The notes beneath the pieces were generated by a model. That model saw only the letters and a list, made by a program, of their open reading frames with translations. It was not told where the DNA came from and made no database searches. A program made the position numbers and the translations under genes. This document shows positions 14,832 to 22,984 of a stretch of 26,229 nt of DNA, piece by piece. Position 1 is the stretch's first letter; each line of letters starts with the position of its first letter. Source of the DNA: Bog-473 sp035947875 (GTDB taxonomy: Bacteria > Actinomycetota > Acidimicrobiia > Acidimicrobiales > RAAP-2). The stretch lies in the NCBI GenBank assembly GCA_035947875.1, contig DASZJQ010000045.1:1-26229 (forward strand), in the 5' to 3' direction.

Positions 14832-14837
14832 ACGCTA
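14832..14837 (-). promoter_or_regulatory. Leaderless -10 element for the acyl-CoA dehydrogenase
   Basis: TAGCGT on the minus strand, 7 nt before the GTG at 14824. It lies within the 67-nt divergent gap and is 40 nt from the oppositely oriented element at 14878, so one regulator could cover both. Confidence 0.55.
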
Positions 14838-14877
14838 CCACCGGGTAACCGCTTCTCCGTTGGCTGCGCAGGCCCCC

Positions 14878-14883
14878 TACACT
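14878..14883 (+). promoter_or_regulatory. -10 element for the hydratase-carboxylase-AtuA operon
   Basis: TACACT, 8 nt before the GTG at 14892 with no Shine-Dalgarno between. It predicts a leaderless or nearly leaderless polycistronic mRNA. Confidence 0.55.
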
Positions 14884-14891
14884 GCGCATTC

Positions 14892-15656
14892 GTGACAGCT
14901 GAGCTGGTCCACGTCGCCCACCGCGATTTCGTCCGAACCCTGACGCTCGACTCGCCGGCCAACCGCAACGCGCTCTCGGCGCAACTGCTCGATGAGTTGG
15001 CGAACGGACTCCGGGACGCCGCGGCGGACCGGACGGTCAGGGCCATGGTGCTGACGGGCACCGGCAACGTGTTCTGCTCCGGCGCCGATCTGTCCGAGCG
15101 GGACCGGAGCCTGCCGTCACGTCTCCCCGAGATCTTCGAGACCATCCGCACGGCCGGCCAACCCGTCATCGCGAAGGTCAACGGACACGCCCGGGCCGGT
15201 GGCCTCGGCTTGATTGCCGTGTCCGATCTGGCCGTGGCCCCGTCGGAGAGCACCTTCGCTTTCAGCGAGGTCCGGGTCGGCGTGGCACCCGCCATGATCC
15301 TGGTTCCCGCCCTGCGGGTGGCCGACCCACGATTCCTGGCCCATATGACCCTGACCGGAGAGCGGTTCAGCGCCACGGCGGCGGGACAAGCTGGGCTGCT
15401 CAGTGCCGTGGTGGACGGTGACGGCGAGCTCGACCGCTGGGTCGAGCGGGCGGTCGACGCCATTCTCAGGTCGGCCCCGGGCGCCGTGGCGGCCACCAAG
15501 GAGCTGCTGGCCGAGTTGCCCGGGCGGGAGTGGTCACGCAGTGTGGCGCGGGCGCAGGAACGGTCGGCCGAGTTGTTCGCCGGAGCCGAGGCGTCCGAGG
15601 GCATGGACGCCTTTTTGAACAAGCGCACCCCGTCGTGGGACCGGTCCACCTCGTGA
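14892..15656 (+). CDS. Enoyl-CoA hydratase/isomerase, LiuC/AtuE-like
   Basis: A 254-residue crotonase-fold protein. The oxyanion-hole segments are FCSGADLSERD (61-71) and HARAGGLGLIAVSDLAV (99-115). The first classical catalytic Glu (144 in rat ECH) is Gly106 here. The second is kept as E126 in FSEVRVGVAPAMI. This GLGLI...SEVRxGxAPA pattern is what I recall for bacterial LiuC-type methylglutaconyl- or isohexenylglutaconyl-CoA hydratases. It would hydrate the carboxylated enoyl-CoA made by the two next genes. GTG start close to TACACT. Its stop overlaps the carboxyltransferase start by 4 nt (GTGA). Isomerase activity is an alternative. Confidence 0.88.
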   Translation: MTAELVHVAHRDFVRTLTLDSPANRNALSAQLLDELANGLRDAAADRTVRAMVLTGTGNVFCSGADLSERDRSLPSRLPEIFETIRTAGQPVIAKVNGHARAGGLGLIAVSDLAVAPSESTFAFSEVRVGVAPAMILVPALRVADPRFLAHMTLTGERFSATAAGQAGLLSAVVDGDGELDRWVERAVDAILRSAPGAVAATKELLAELPGREWSRSVARAQERSAELFAGAEASEGMDAFLNKRTPSWDRSTS

Positions 15657-17251
15657 GCACGCCTCTCGTCTCCCGACTGAAGGTCACCGGCGCTGAATAT
15701 CAGGACAACGCCGCAGCCATGACCCTGCTCGTCGGTGAGGTCGAGACGCTCCACCGGGAACTGCTGGGCGGGGGCGGACTGCAGTACGTCGAGCGCCACC
15801 GCGCGCGCGGCAAGATGATGGTGCGCGAGCGCCTCGAAGCGTTGGTCGACCCCGGGACGCCCGTCCTCGAGTTGTGCCCCCTGGCCGGACTCGAGACCGG
15901 AGACTCGGTTGGTGGCGGCGTCGTGGTTGCCTTAGCGGAGATCTCCCACACGCAGTGCCTGGTCATCGCCAACGACCCGACGGTACGGGGCGGGACGACG
16001 AGCCCCACCACGATCAAGAAGCTCCTTCGGGCCATGGACGTGGCCGAGCTCAACCGGCTTCCCCTGCTGATCCTGGTCGAGTCCGGTGGGGCGGACCTGC
16101 CCCGTCAAGCCGACGTGTTCGTGCCCGGCGGCGAGCAGTTCCGCCGTCTCACGCAACTCTCGGCCAAGGGCATTCCCTCCATCTGCGTGGTCTTCGGATC
16201 TTCCACGGCGGGAGGGGCCTATCTCCCGGGCATGAGTGACTACACGGTGATGGTGGACGGGCGGGCCCGGGTCTTCCTCGGCGGGCCGCCCCTGGTCAAG
16301 ATGGCCATTGGCGAGGACGCCGACGAGGAGGAGCTTGGTGGTGCGCTCATGCACGCCCGGACCTCGGGTCTGTGCGACTACCTGGCCCGGGACGAGGACG
16401 ATGCCTTGCGACTGGCGCGCGGCATTGTGGCGCACCTGCACTGGTCCCGACTCGGTCCCGGACCGTCCGGCCCGGCCGACCCGCCGCTGTTCCCGGCCGA
16501 AGAGCTCCTGGGCATCGCCTCGGTCGATGTCCGCGTTCCGTTTGACGTGCGAGAGATTGTGGCCCGCATTGTGGACGGGTCCCGATTCGAGGAGTTCAAG
16601 GCGTCCTATGGCGCCCAGCTGATCTGCGGCTGGGCGTCGCTCGGTGGCTATCCCCTGGGCGTCGTGGCCAACAACGGGATCCTCTTCTCCGAGGAGGCCC
16701 AGAAGGGGGCCCAATTCATTCAGCTCTGCAATCGAAGTGACACGCCGATTCTCTTCGTGCAGAACATCACCGGGTTCATGGTGGGTACCCGCTACGAGCA
16801 GGGCGGGATCATCAAGGATGGGGCCAAGCTGATCAACGCCGTGTCGAACTCCACGGTGCCCCACCTCACCCTCATGGTGGGTGCCAGCTATGGCGCCGGC
16901 AATTACGCCATGGCCGGTCGAGCGTACGACCCCCGCTTCGTCTTCACCTGGCCCAACCACCGCATCGCCGTCATGGGTCCCAAGCAGTTGGCCGGCGTGC
17001 TCTCAATTGTGCGGCGCAATGCGGCGCAAGCGGCCGGACGCCCCTTTGATGAACAGGCGGACGAAGAATTGCGGTCCGAGACCGAGGCTCAGATCGAACG
17101 GGAGTCCACGGCGCGGTTCGCCACCGGCCGGCTGTGGGACGACGGCATCATCGATCCTCGCGAGACGCGCACCGTGCTGGTCATCGCGCTGACCGCGGTG
17201 CACTCGGCCGCCGTGCGGGGCACAGCCACCTTCGGGGTGGTTCGTCACTGA
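15653..17251 (+). CDS. Acyl-CoA carboxylase, carboxyltransferase (beta) subunit
   Basis: A 532-residue two-domain carboxyltransferase of the methylcrotonyl/geranyl-CoA carboxylase family. The N domain has RARGKMMVRERLEALVDPG (50-68), ESGGADLPRQADVF (143-156) and SSTAGGAYLPGMSDY (183-197). The C domain has NNGILFSEEAQKGAQFI, QNITGFMVG, GASYGAGNYAMAGRAYDPRF and MGPKQLAGVL. The stretch EQFRRLTQLS (161-170) is about 4 residues shorter than the EHFGRIFFNQANMS of true MCC beta subunits. Overall it resembles mycobacterial AccD2 as I recall it. GTG start overlaps the hydratase stop, and its TGA shares a base with the next ATG. Confidence 0.92.
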   Translation: MSTPLVSRLKVTGAEYQDNAAAMTLLVGEVETLHRELLGGGGLQYVERHRARGKMMVRERLEALVDPGTPVLELCPLAGLETGDSVGGGVVVALAEISHTQCLVIANDPTVRGGTTSPTTIKKLLRAMDVAELNRLPLLILVESGGADLPRQADVFVPGGEQFRRLTQLSAKGIPSICVVFGSSTAGGAYLPGMSDYTVMVDGRARVFLGGPPLVKMAIGEDADEEELGGALMHARTSGLCDYLARDEDDALRLARGIVAHLHWSRLGPGPSGPADPPLFPAEELLGIASVDVRVPFDVREIVARIVDGSRFEEFKASYGAQLICGWASLGGYPLGVVANNGILFSEEAQKGAQFIQLCNRSDTPILFVQNITGFMVGTRYEQGGIIKDGAKLINAVSNSTVPHLTLMVGASYGAGNYAMAGRAYDPRFVFTWPNHRIAVMGPKQLAGVLSIVRRNAAQAAGRPFDEQADEELRSETEAQIERESTARFATGRLWDDGIIDPRETRTVLVIALTAVHSAAVRGTATFGVVRH

Positions 17252-19224
17252 TGGCGGGGCTTCCCTTGCTGCGAGTCCTGGTGGCCAACCGGGGAGAGAT
17301 CGCCCGTCGGGTCATCCGGGGCGCGCACGATGCCGGCCTCGAGGCCGTGGCGGTCTATGCGGCCGATGACGCCGACTCCCCGCACGTCGGAGAGGCCGAC
17401 GCCGCGGTACCACTCCACGGGAGCACCCTGGCCGAGACCTATCTCAACACCGACGCTCTCATCGCGGCGGCTCAGTTGGCCGGGGCGGATGCGTTGCATC
17501 CAGGGTACGGGTTCCTCTCGGAGAATCCGGCCCTGGCCGACGCCTGTGGCGAGGCCGGGCTCGTGTGGGTGGGCCCCACTCCCGCGGCCATGCGGGTCAT
17601 GGGCCACAAGACGCGGGCAAAGGAGACGGTGGCCGCGGCCGGGGTCCCCGTGCTCCCGAGTGTGGTGCTCCGTCAGGGAATGCCCGACGACGACGTCCTG
17701 ACCGGGGCCACCTCGGTTGGCTTCCCCGTTCTGGTCAAGGCCGCGGCCGGCGGTGGTGGCCGCGGCATGCGTCTGGTCGAGGCGCCAGGAGACCTCGGGG
17801 GCGCAGTCGCCGCGGCCCGGAGAGAGGCTGCAGCGGCCTTCGGCTCCGATGAGGTCTTTCTCGAGCGGTACCTCCGGTCGCCTCGTCACGTTGAGGTGCA
17901 GGTCGTCGGAGACGAGGATGGAACCATCCTGCATCTCTACGACCGGGAATGTTCGGTGCAGCGCCGTCATCAAAAGGTCATTGAGGAGGCGCCGGCGATC
18001 CTGGTCGACACGGCCACCCGGGCCGGCATGTGGCGGGCGGCCACGTTGGCCGCCGCGGCGGTCGGGTACCACGGCGTCGGCACGGTGGAGTTTCTGGTCG
18101 ATGGCAAGGAGTTCTTCTTTTTGGAGATGAATACCCGCCTGCAGGTCGAGCACGGCGTCACCGAACTGGTGACCGGGCTCGATCTCGTCGGCCTGCAGTT
18201 CTCGGTCGCGGCCGGTCGTCCGCTGCCCATCTCCCAGGCGGAGGTGACGTCGTCGGGTCACGCCATCGAGGTACGCCTCTGCGCCGAGCGACCCAGCGAG
18301 GACTATCGACCCACACCGGGCGAAGCGGGCCATGTGCGGTGGCCCCATGGTCCCGGCATCCGGGTCGACGCGGCGATCGAATCCGGCAGCAGAGTCAGCC
18401 CGGCGTACGATTCCTTGGTCGCCAAGGTGATGGCCTGGTCCGACGACCGAGCGTCGGCCAGGGCCCGGCTGGCTCGAGCCGTCCGCAGTCTGGAGGTCGA
18501 CGGGCTGGAGACCAATCGGTCGCTACTGGCGGCCGTGCTGGCCGACGACGCCTTCGTCAAGGGCGACATCGGCATCGACTATCTCGACGCTCGACCCGAC
18601 CTCAGGGTCGCTCGGCTCAGCGATGAGACTCGGTACCGGCACGCCGCGGCGGCCGCCTTGGCTTTGCTGCAGGCCCGGTCCGCGCAGAGTCTCGTCCCGG
18701 TGCCGGCGGCCGGCTGGCGCAATGTCGGTGCCGCGCTCCACATCGACGAGTTCACGGATTCGGTGGGGACCCTCGAGGTCCGTGCGCCGTCGCTCGATGG
18801 GCCGGTCAGCCTCCGGCGGCAGGGTGAATGGCTGGAAATTGGCTGCGCCCGTGTGTCGGACGAACGCGTGGACCTCACGTCGGAGGGAGTGCGCCGGCGT
18901 TATGCCGTGCGTGTGTCGCCTCACGCGGCCGAGGTGAGCGGGCCCGAGGGCCAGTCGAGCTTTGCCCGCCGCGGTGAGGACGATCCGGACGATCAGGGTG
19001 GCCTGGCCGGGGAGTGTCGGGCACCGCTTCCGGGCGCCATCGCCAAGATCCTGGTGACCGAGGGCGACGCCGTCGTCGAAGGAGACGCCCTCGTGGTGCT
19101 CGAGGCCATGAAGATGGAGCACACCCTCCGAGCGGCGGGAGCGGGCACGGTGGGTGGGGTCTTCTGCACCGTCGGGCAACAGGTCGACGTGGGCGATCTG
19201 CTGGTGGTGGTGACGCCGGAGTGA
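17251..19224 (+). CDS. Acyl-CoA carboxylase, biotin carboxylase/BCCP (alpha) subunit
   Basis: A 657-residue subunit that carboxylates its own biotin with ATP and bicarbonate. The biotin carboxylase domain (about 5-450) shows RVLVANRGEIARRVIR, ALHPGYGFLSENPA (81-94), the glycine loop KAAAGGGGRGMR (163-174), and LEMNTRLQVEHGVTE (291-305), where the usual HPVTE is HGVTE. A linker domain follows. The C-terminal biotinyl domain has EAMKM at 618-622, with K621 the biotin site. MNTRLQ is MCC/GCC-like. The start is a TGATG junction, a strong coupling sign. A longer in-frame start inside the beta gene is rejected. Confidence 0.95.
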   Translation: MAGLPLLRVLVANRGEIARRVIRGAHDAGLEAVAVYAADDADSPHVGEADAAVPLHGSTLAETYLNTDALIAAAQLAGADALHPGYGFLSENPALADACGEAGLVWVGPTPAAMRVMGHKTRAKETVAAAGVPVLPSVVLRQGMPDDDVLTGATSVGFPVLVKAAAGGGGRGMRLVEAPGDLGGAVAAARREAAAAFGSDEVFLERYLRSPRHVEVQVVGDEDGTILHLYDRECSVQRRHQKVIEEAPAILVDTATRAGMWRAATLAAAAVGYHGVGTVEFLVDGKEFFFLEMNTRLQVEHGVTELVTGLDLVGLQFSVAAGRPLPISQAEVTSSGHAIEVRLCAERPSEDYRPTPGEAGHVRWPHGPGIRVDAAIESGSRVSPAYDSLVAKVMAWSDDRASARARLARAVRSLEVDGLETNRSLLAAVLADDAFVKGDIGIDYLDARPDLRVARLSDETRYRHAAAAALALLQARSAQSLVPVPAAGWRNVGAALHIDEFTDSVGTLEVRAPSLDGPVSLRRQGEWLEIGCARVSDERVDLTSEGVRRRYAVRVSPHAAEVSGPEGQSSFARRGEDDPDDQGGLAGECRAPLPGAIAKILVTEGDAVVEGDALVVLEAMKMEHTLRAAGAGTVGGVFCTVGQQVDVGDLLVVVTPE

Positions 19225-21065
19225 CCCCCACCCCGTCGGTCCTGCGGGTGGCCAACTGCAGCGGGTTCTTCGGCGATCGCCTCTCCGCCGCCGAGGAGAT
19301 GGTGTCCGGCGGTCCGATCGACGTCCTGACGGGCGACTGGTTGGCCGAATTGACCATGTACATCCTGCACAAGACGCGTGAGCGCAGTGGGGGCTACGCC
19401 CGCACCTTCCTCCGGCAACTCGAAGATGTGCTCCCCACCTGCCTGGAGCGCGGTATCACCATTGTCTCCAACGCCGGCGGCCTCAACCCTGAAGGGCTGG
19501 CCGCCGCCGTGTCCGAATTGGCTCGCCGTCAAGGGCTGGACGTTCGGGTGGCGTCGATCTCGGGCGACGACATCACCGATCGTGTCCCGACGTTGCAGGC
19601 CGGCGGATGGCCCTTCGTCAACCTCGATACGGATGAGCCGCTGCCGCCGGACGCTCAGCTGGTGACGGCGAACGCGTACCTGGGGGCGCGACCGATTGCC
19701 GACGCGCTGGGGGCGGGGGCGCAGGTGGTGGTGACCGGCCGCGTCACCGACGCCTCGGTGATCGTGGGTCCCGCGCTGCACGCCTTCGGTTGGCGTGACC
19801 GCGACCTCGACCGCATCGCGGGCGCCGTGGTGGCTGGGCACGTCATCGAGTGCGGCGCGCAGTGCTGCGGTGGGAACTACGCCTTCTTCGACGAAATTCC
19901 GGATCCCACCCATATCGGGTTCCCCATCGCAGAGCTTCACGCCGACGGATCGTCGGTCATCACCAAGCACCCCGGCACCGGGGGAGCCGTCACCGTTGGT
20001 ACCGTCACGGCTCAACTGCTGTACGAGATCGCGGGGCCGCGCTATCTGAGTCCCGACGCGGTCGCCCGCTTCGACACCATCGCGTTGGAGCAGGAAGGCC
20101 CGGATCGCGTCCGCATCGCCGAGGTGGTGGGCGAGCCGCCGCCGCCGACCCTCAAGGTGACGGCCAACCTCGAAGGTGGGTGGCGCAACTCCATGACGCT
20201 GGCCATCACCGGAGCACTGGTCGAGCAGAAGGCTCGCTTGGCTGCCGACACCGTATGGGCCGGCATCCCGGCCGGCCGCGCGTCGTTCTCGGAGACGTCC
20301 GAGGATCTCTCGGGTGATCTCAGCGGTGAGGGCATGGCGTTCCTCCGCCTGGCCGTGCGTGGTGACGACGAGGCCTCGGTCGGTCGGGCCTTCTCTGGCG
20401 CAGTGGTCGAGACGAGCCTGGCCAGCTACCCCGGAACCTTCTTCACGTCCGCCCCCACGCCGGCCCAAGCGGTCGCTCGGTACTGGCCGACCACCGTGGC
20501 GGCCGACGAGGTCACGCCGCACGTCGCCTGCGATGGCGCGGCCATCCGCAATTCGCCGCGGCTCCACCACGGCGAACCGACCCTCCGGGCCGAGCCAACG
20601 TCCACTCGCACCCCTCGCACCGCTCCCCCCCCTCGCTCCCCTTCCGCTTCCCTCGACGCGGCACCGGTCACCGTGCCGCTCTGGGTCCTCGTGGGGGGCC
20701 GATCGGGCGACAAAGGTGGGGACGCCAACGTCGGGCTGTGGGCCGACAGCGACCTCGTGGCTCAATGGCTGCTCGACACCTTCGAGGTCGCCCAGTTCCG
20801 AGAGGCCCTGCCCGAGGCGGACGCCTTCGAGGTCAGTCGATATCCGCTTCCCAACCTCCGTGCCGTCAACTTCGTCGTGCACGGCATCTTGGGCTGGGGT
20901 GTGGCCTCAAACCTTCGTTTGGACACCCAGGCCAAGGGGCTGGCCGAACTGTTCCGATCGCGCCCTTGGCCGGTGCCCCCCGAACTGGTCTCGACGGGAC
21001 CTCCGGCCGAGCGTTTGGCCGCGCTCGACGGTGCAGGGCGCGCTAGGTTCGATGCGGAGAACTGA
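19221..21065 (+). CDS. AtuA-family protein (DUF1446 plus C-terminal AtuA-like domain)
   Basis: A 614-residue protein of the AtuA/DUF1446 family, named for acyclic terpene utilisation; its reaction is unknown. The N-terminal domain (about 1-450) shows VANCSGFFGDR, IDVLTGDWLAELTMYIL, IVSNAGGLNPEGL, VVVTGRVTDASV and GHVIECGAQCCGGNY. A Pro/Thr/Ser/Arg linker (about 455-482) leads to the C-terminal domain LWVLVGGRSGDKGGDANVGLWA, ending in NFVVHGILGWGVASNLRLDTQAKGL. The two domains are separate proteins in some organisms and fused here. GTG start overlaps the biotin carboxylase stop by 4 nt, so it is stoichiometrically tied to the carboxylase. Confidence 0.88.
   Translation: MTPTPSVLRVANCSGFFGDRLSAAEEMVSGGPIDVLTGDWLAELTMYILHKTRERSGGYARTFLRQLEDVLPTCLERGITIVSNAGGLNPEGLAAAVSELARRQGLDVRVASISGDDITDRVPTLQAGGWPFVNLDTDEPLPPDAQLVTANAYLGARPIADALGAGAQVVVTGRVTDASVIVGPALHAFGWRDRDLDRIAGAVVAGHVIECGAQCCGGNYAFFDEIPDPTHIGFPIAELHADGSSVITKHPGTGGAVTVGTVTAQLLYEIAGPRYLSPDAVARFDTIALEQEGPDRVRIAEVVGEPPPPTLKVTANLEGGWRNSMTLAITGALVEQKARLAADTVWAGIPAGRASFSETSEDLSGDLSGEGMAFLRLAVRGDDEASVGRAFSGAVVETSLASYPGTFFTSAPTPAQAVARYWPTTVAADEVTPHVACDGAAIRNSPRLHHGEPTLRAEPTSTRTPRTAPPPRSPSASLDAAPVTVPLWVLVGGRSGDKGGDANVGLWADSDLVAQWLLDTFEVAQFREALPEADAFEVSRYPLPNLRAVNFVVHGILGWGVASNLRLDTQAKGLAELFRSRPWPVPPELVSTGPPAERLAALDGAGRARFDAEN
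20605..20656 (+). other. Pyrimidine-rich, slippage-prone linker sequence in the AtuA gene
   Basis: The plus strand is almost wholly C/T, with two CTCGCACC copies and a run of eight C at 20625-20632. It encodes the Pro/Ser/Thr/Arg interdomain linker. Base composition is unlike the flanking coding sequence. Confidence 0.7.
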
Positions 21066-21091
21066 GTTTCCCATTCGTGGGGTACGGAAAC
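21066..21091 (+). other. Inverted repeat between the AtuA and MFS genes
   Basis: GTTTCC (21066-21071) pairs with GGAAAC (21086-21091). Inside is a competing CCCA-TTCG-TGGG hairpin (21070-21081). No T-tract follows. It may be an operator, a processing site or a partial attenuator between the two genes. Confidence 0.4.
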
Positions 21092-21103
21092 CGGGGTGAC
21101 GAC

Positions 21104-22927
21104 ATGAGTCCAGGAGCACCTTCTACGGCTGCGGCGGGTCAACCATCGGTACGGAGTCCGCTCGGCAAATTTCTCTTCGACCACACCATCGACGAGTACC
21201 CACACGGCAGCCGGCGCTGGGGTTACCTCACGCTGGCCGTGTTGGCCACGGTCGTCCTGTACTACGTCTACTACACGCAGACCGGAGTGACGCCGAACAT
21301 CCTGGCCGGCTTCCACATGAGTTTTGCCTTCTACATCGGGATCATCGTCGTCTCGAACTTGCTGGGCGCGTTCGCCTCGTTGCCGGCCGGCCGGACCGAT
21401 CGGCTGGGCCGCACCAATGTGGTGATTTACGGACTGCTGATCGTCGGGCTGCTCACCGCCATCGGTATTCCGTTGTGCACCGGCGAGTGGTCGTATGCCG
21501 CCGTCACGTGCCTGATCGGCATTGTCGAGGGAGCGATCCTGGTGGCCACCCCGGCCCTGGTTCGGGACTTCAGCCCCCAGCTCGGTCGAGCATCGGCCAT
21601 GGGTTTTTGGACCATCGGCCCGGTGGCGGGGAGCCTCATCACCTCGCTGGTGGCATTGCACACGCTGGACCACTTCGGGCAAACCCACTGGAAGAGTCAG
21701 TTCGTCATTTCCGGCGTCGCCGCCCTCATCGTCTTCGCTATTTCGCTGGTTTTCTTGAAGGATCTCTCCGCTCAGCTCCGAGACCAACTGATGGTGTCGG
21801 CCCGGGACCAGGCCCTCGTCGAAGCGCGGGCGCGCGGCCTGAGCGATCGCCAACTGGTGGAGGCGACCGAGAAGCCGTGGAAGCAGATCCTCAAATGGGA
21901 CCTGGTCGGTATGTCGATCGGCATCGCCCTGTTCCTGCTGGTGTACTACGCCGCAGCCAGCCTGTTCACCATCTACTACCCCGTCATCTTCCAGAATCCC
22001 GACGGGTCGGGCTTCACGGTGACCCAGGCCAACGGATTGAACACCTGGTTCTGGGGCGCCGACATGGTGTCGCTGGTCGTGGTGGGCGTCCTCTCCGACG
22101 CGCTCAAGGTACGGAAACCGTTCATGCTCGTCGGTGCGGTGGTCTCCATGGTGATGCTGTTCATATTCTTGGGCAACGCCACACACGCCCACACCGGCTA
22201 CTACACCCTGGCCATCGAAGCCATGCTGCTGGCCCTGGGCCTGTCGTTGGTGTTCGCCCCGTGGATGGCCGGCTACACCGAGAGTGTCGAAGACAAGAAC
22301 CCGGCGCTGGTGGGTACCGGTCTGGCTCTGTGGGGCTGGATCCTCCGACTCACCGTCGGCCTCTCTTTCATCTTCTTGCCGCTGGTCATCACCAGTGTCA
22401 ACCCGATCGTCGACAACCTCCCGGTGGCGCAGAAGGTCATAGCTGGTCAGACCATTCAGGCCTTCGTGGGCACGCACCCGAAGACGATCGCCTTCGCCAC
22501 CGAGCACCAGCCGCTCCTGACCTTGCTGGCCAAGGACCCAGCGGCGGCCGCTCGGGTGGGAGCGGATCCATCGCCCGCCAATATCGCCGCGGCCACCAAG
22601 GCCTTCGGAGCCAAGGGCCTGGCCGAGCTGGCCAAATTTGAGGTCCAGCTGAAGACACTCGTCCAGCCCTACCAGGCCCAGCTGACCTTCATCCAGGCCA
22701 ATCAAGCGGCCTTGTTGGATTTGAGCGCGGCTCAGAAGCAAGCGCCGCACCAGTGGCAGCACTGGTTCTACGTCGACCTGGCCGGCATGGTCGTCTTCAT
22801 CCCGCTGATCTGGCTGACCAAGGGCCGGTGGCGGCCGTCCTCGGCTCGTCGTGACGCCATGGAGCACGATGCTCGCGTGAACGAGGAGCTGGCACGCATC
22901 GTCCGCCAGAGTGAGGTCCGGGTCTAA
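21104..22927 (+). CDS. MFS transporter with large loop before the last helix
   Basis: A 607-residue major facilitator transporter. Residues 1-35 are cytosolic, ending FDHTIDEYPHGSRRWGY. TM helices include LTLAVLATVVLYYVYY and SFAFYIGIIVVSNLLGAF; motif A follows as AGRTDRLGRTN. A cytosolic loop of about 60 residues separates the halves (KDLSAQLRDQLMVSARD onward). About 116 residues (about 433-548) lie between FIFLPLVITSV and the last TM (FYVDLAGMVVFIPLIWL) as an Ala/Gln-rich helical insertion. I recall actinobacterial MFS proteins with this layout; substrate unknown. ATG 21104 is preferred over GTG 21077, which lies in an inverted repeat. Thirty-eight nt after the AtuA gene, so it probably imports the substrate or exports a product of the pathway. 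Confidence 0.85.
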   Translation: MSPGAPSTAAAGQPSVRSPLGKFLFDHTIDEYPHGSRRWGYLTLAVLATVVLYYVYYTQTGVTPNILAGFHMSFAFYIGIIVVSNLLGAFASLPAGRTDRLGRTNVVIYGLLIVGLLTAIGIPLCTGEWSYAAVTCLIGIVEGAILVATPALVRDFSPQLGRASAMGFWTIGPVAGSLITSLVALHTLDHFGQTHWKSQFVISGVAALIVFAISLVFLKDLSAQLRDQLMVSARDQALVEARARGLSDRQLVEATEKPWKQILKWDLVGMSIGIALFLLVYYAAASLFTIYYPVIFQNPDGSGFTVTQANGLNTWFWGADMVSLVVVGVLSDALKVRKPFMLVGAVVSMVMLFIFLGNATHAHTGYYTLAIEAMLLALGLSLVFAPWMAGYTESVEDKNPALVGTGLALWGWILRLTVGLSFIFLPLVITSVNPIVDNLPVAQKVIAGQTIQAFVGTHPKTIAFATEHQPLLTLLAKDPAAAARVGADPSPANIAAATKAFGAKGLAELAKFEVQLKTLVQPYQAQLTFIQANQAALLDLSAAQKQAPHQWQHWFYVDLAGMVVFIPLIWLTKGRWRPSSARRDAMEHDARVNEELARIVRQSEVRV

Positions 22928-22951
22928 CGATCGCCGTTCAGGCCCGTTGCC

Positions 22952-22984
22952 ACTGAGGCCCGACTCCGGCTCTCGGGCCTCAGT
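22952..22984. terminator. Perfect 12-bp hairpin between convergent genes
   Basis: ACTGAGGCCCGA (22952-22963) and TCGGGCCTCAGT (22973-22984) form a perfect 12-bp stem with a 9-nt loop. It lies 24 nt after the MFS stop and covers the stop of the minus-strand YdeI gene (22980-22982). No U-tract follows on either strand, so it is a likely bidirectional, L-shaped or I-shaped terminator. Confidence 0.75.

Noticed and set aside
14825..15799. N-terminal extension of the acyl-CoA dehydrogenase frame to 707 residues
   Set aside because: The extra 325 residues lie antisense to the hydratase gene and have no ACAD similarity. The start at GTG 14824 gives the normal length and sits beside a -10 element.
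18993..20882. Open frame of 629 codons on the minus strand
   Set aside because: Antisense to the biotin carboxylase C-terminus and the AtuA gene; no recognisable motif.
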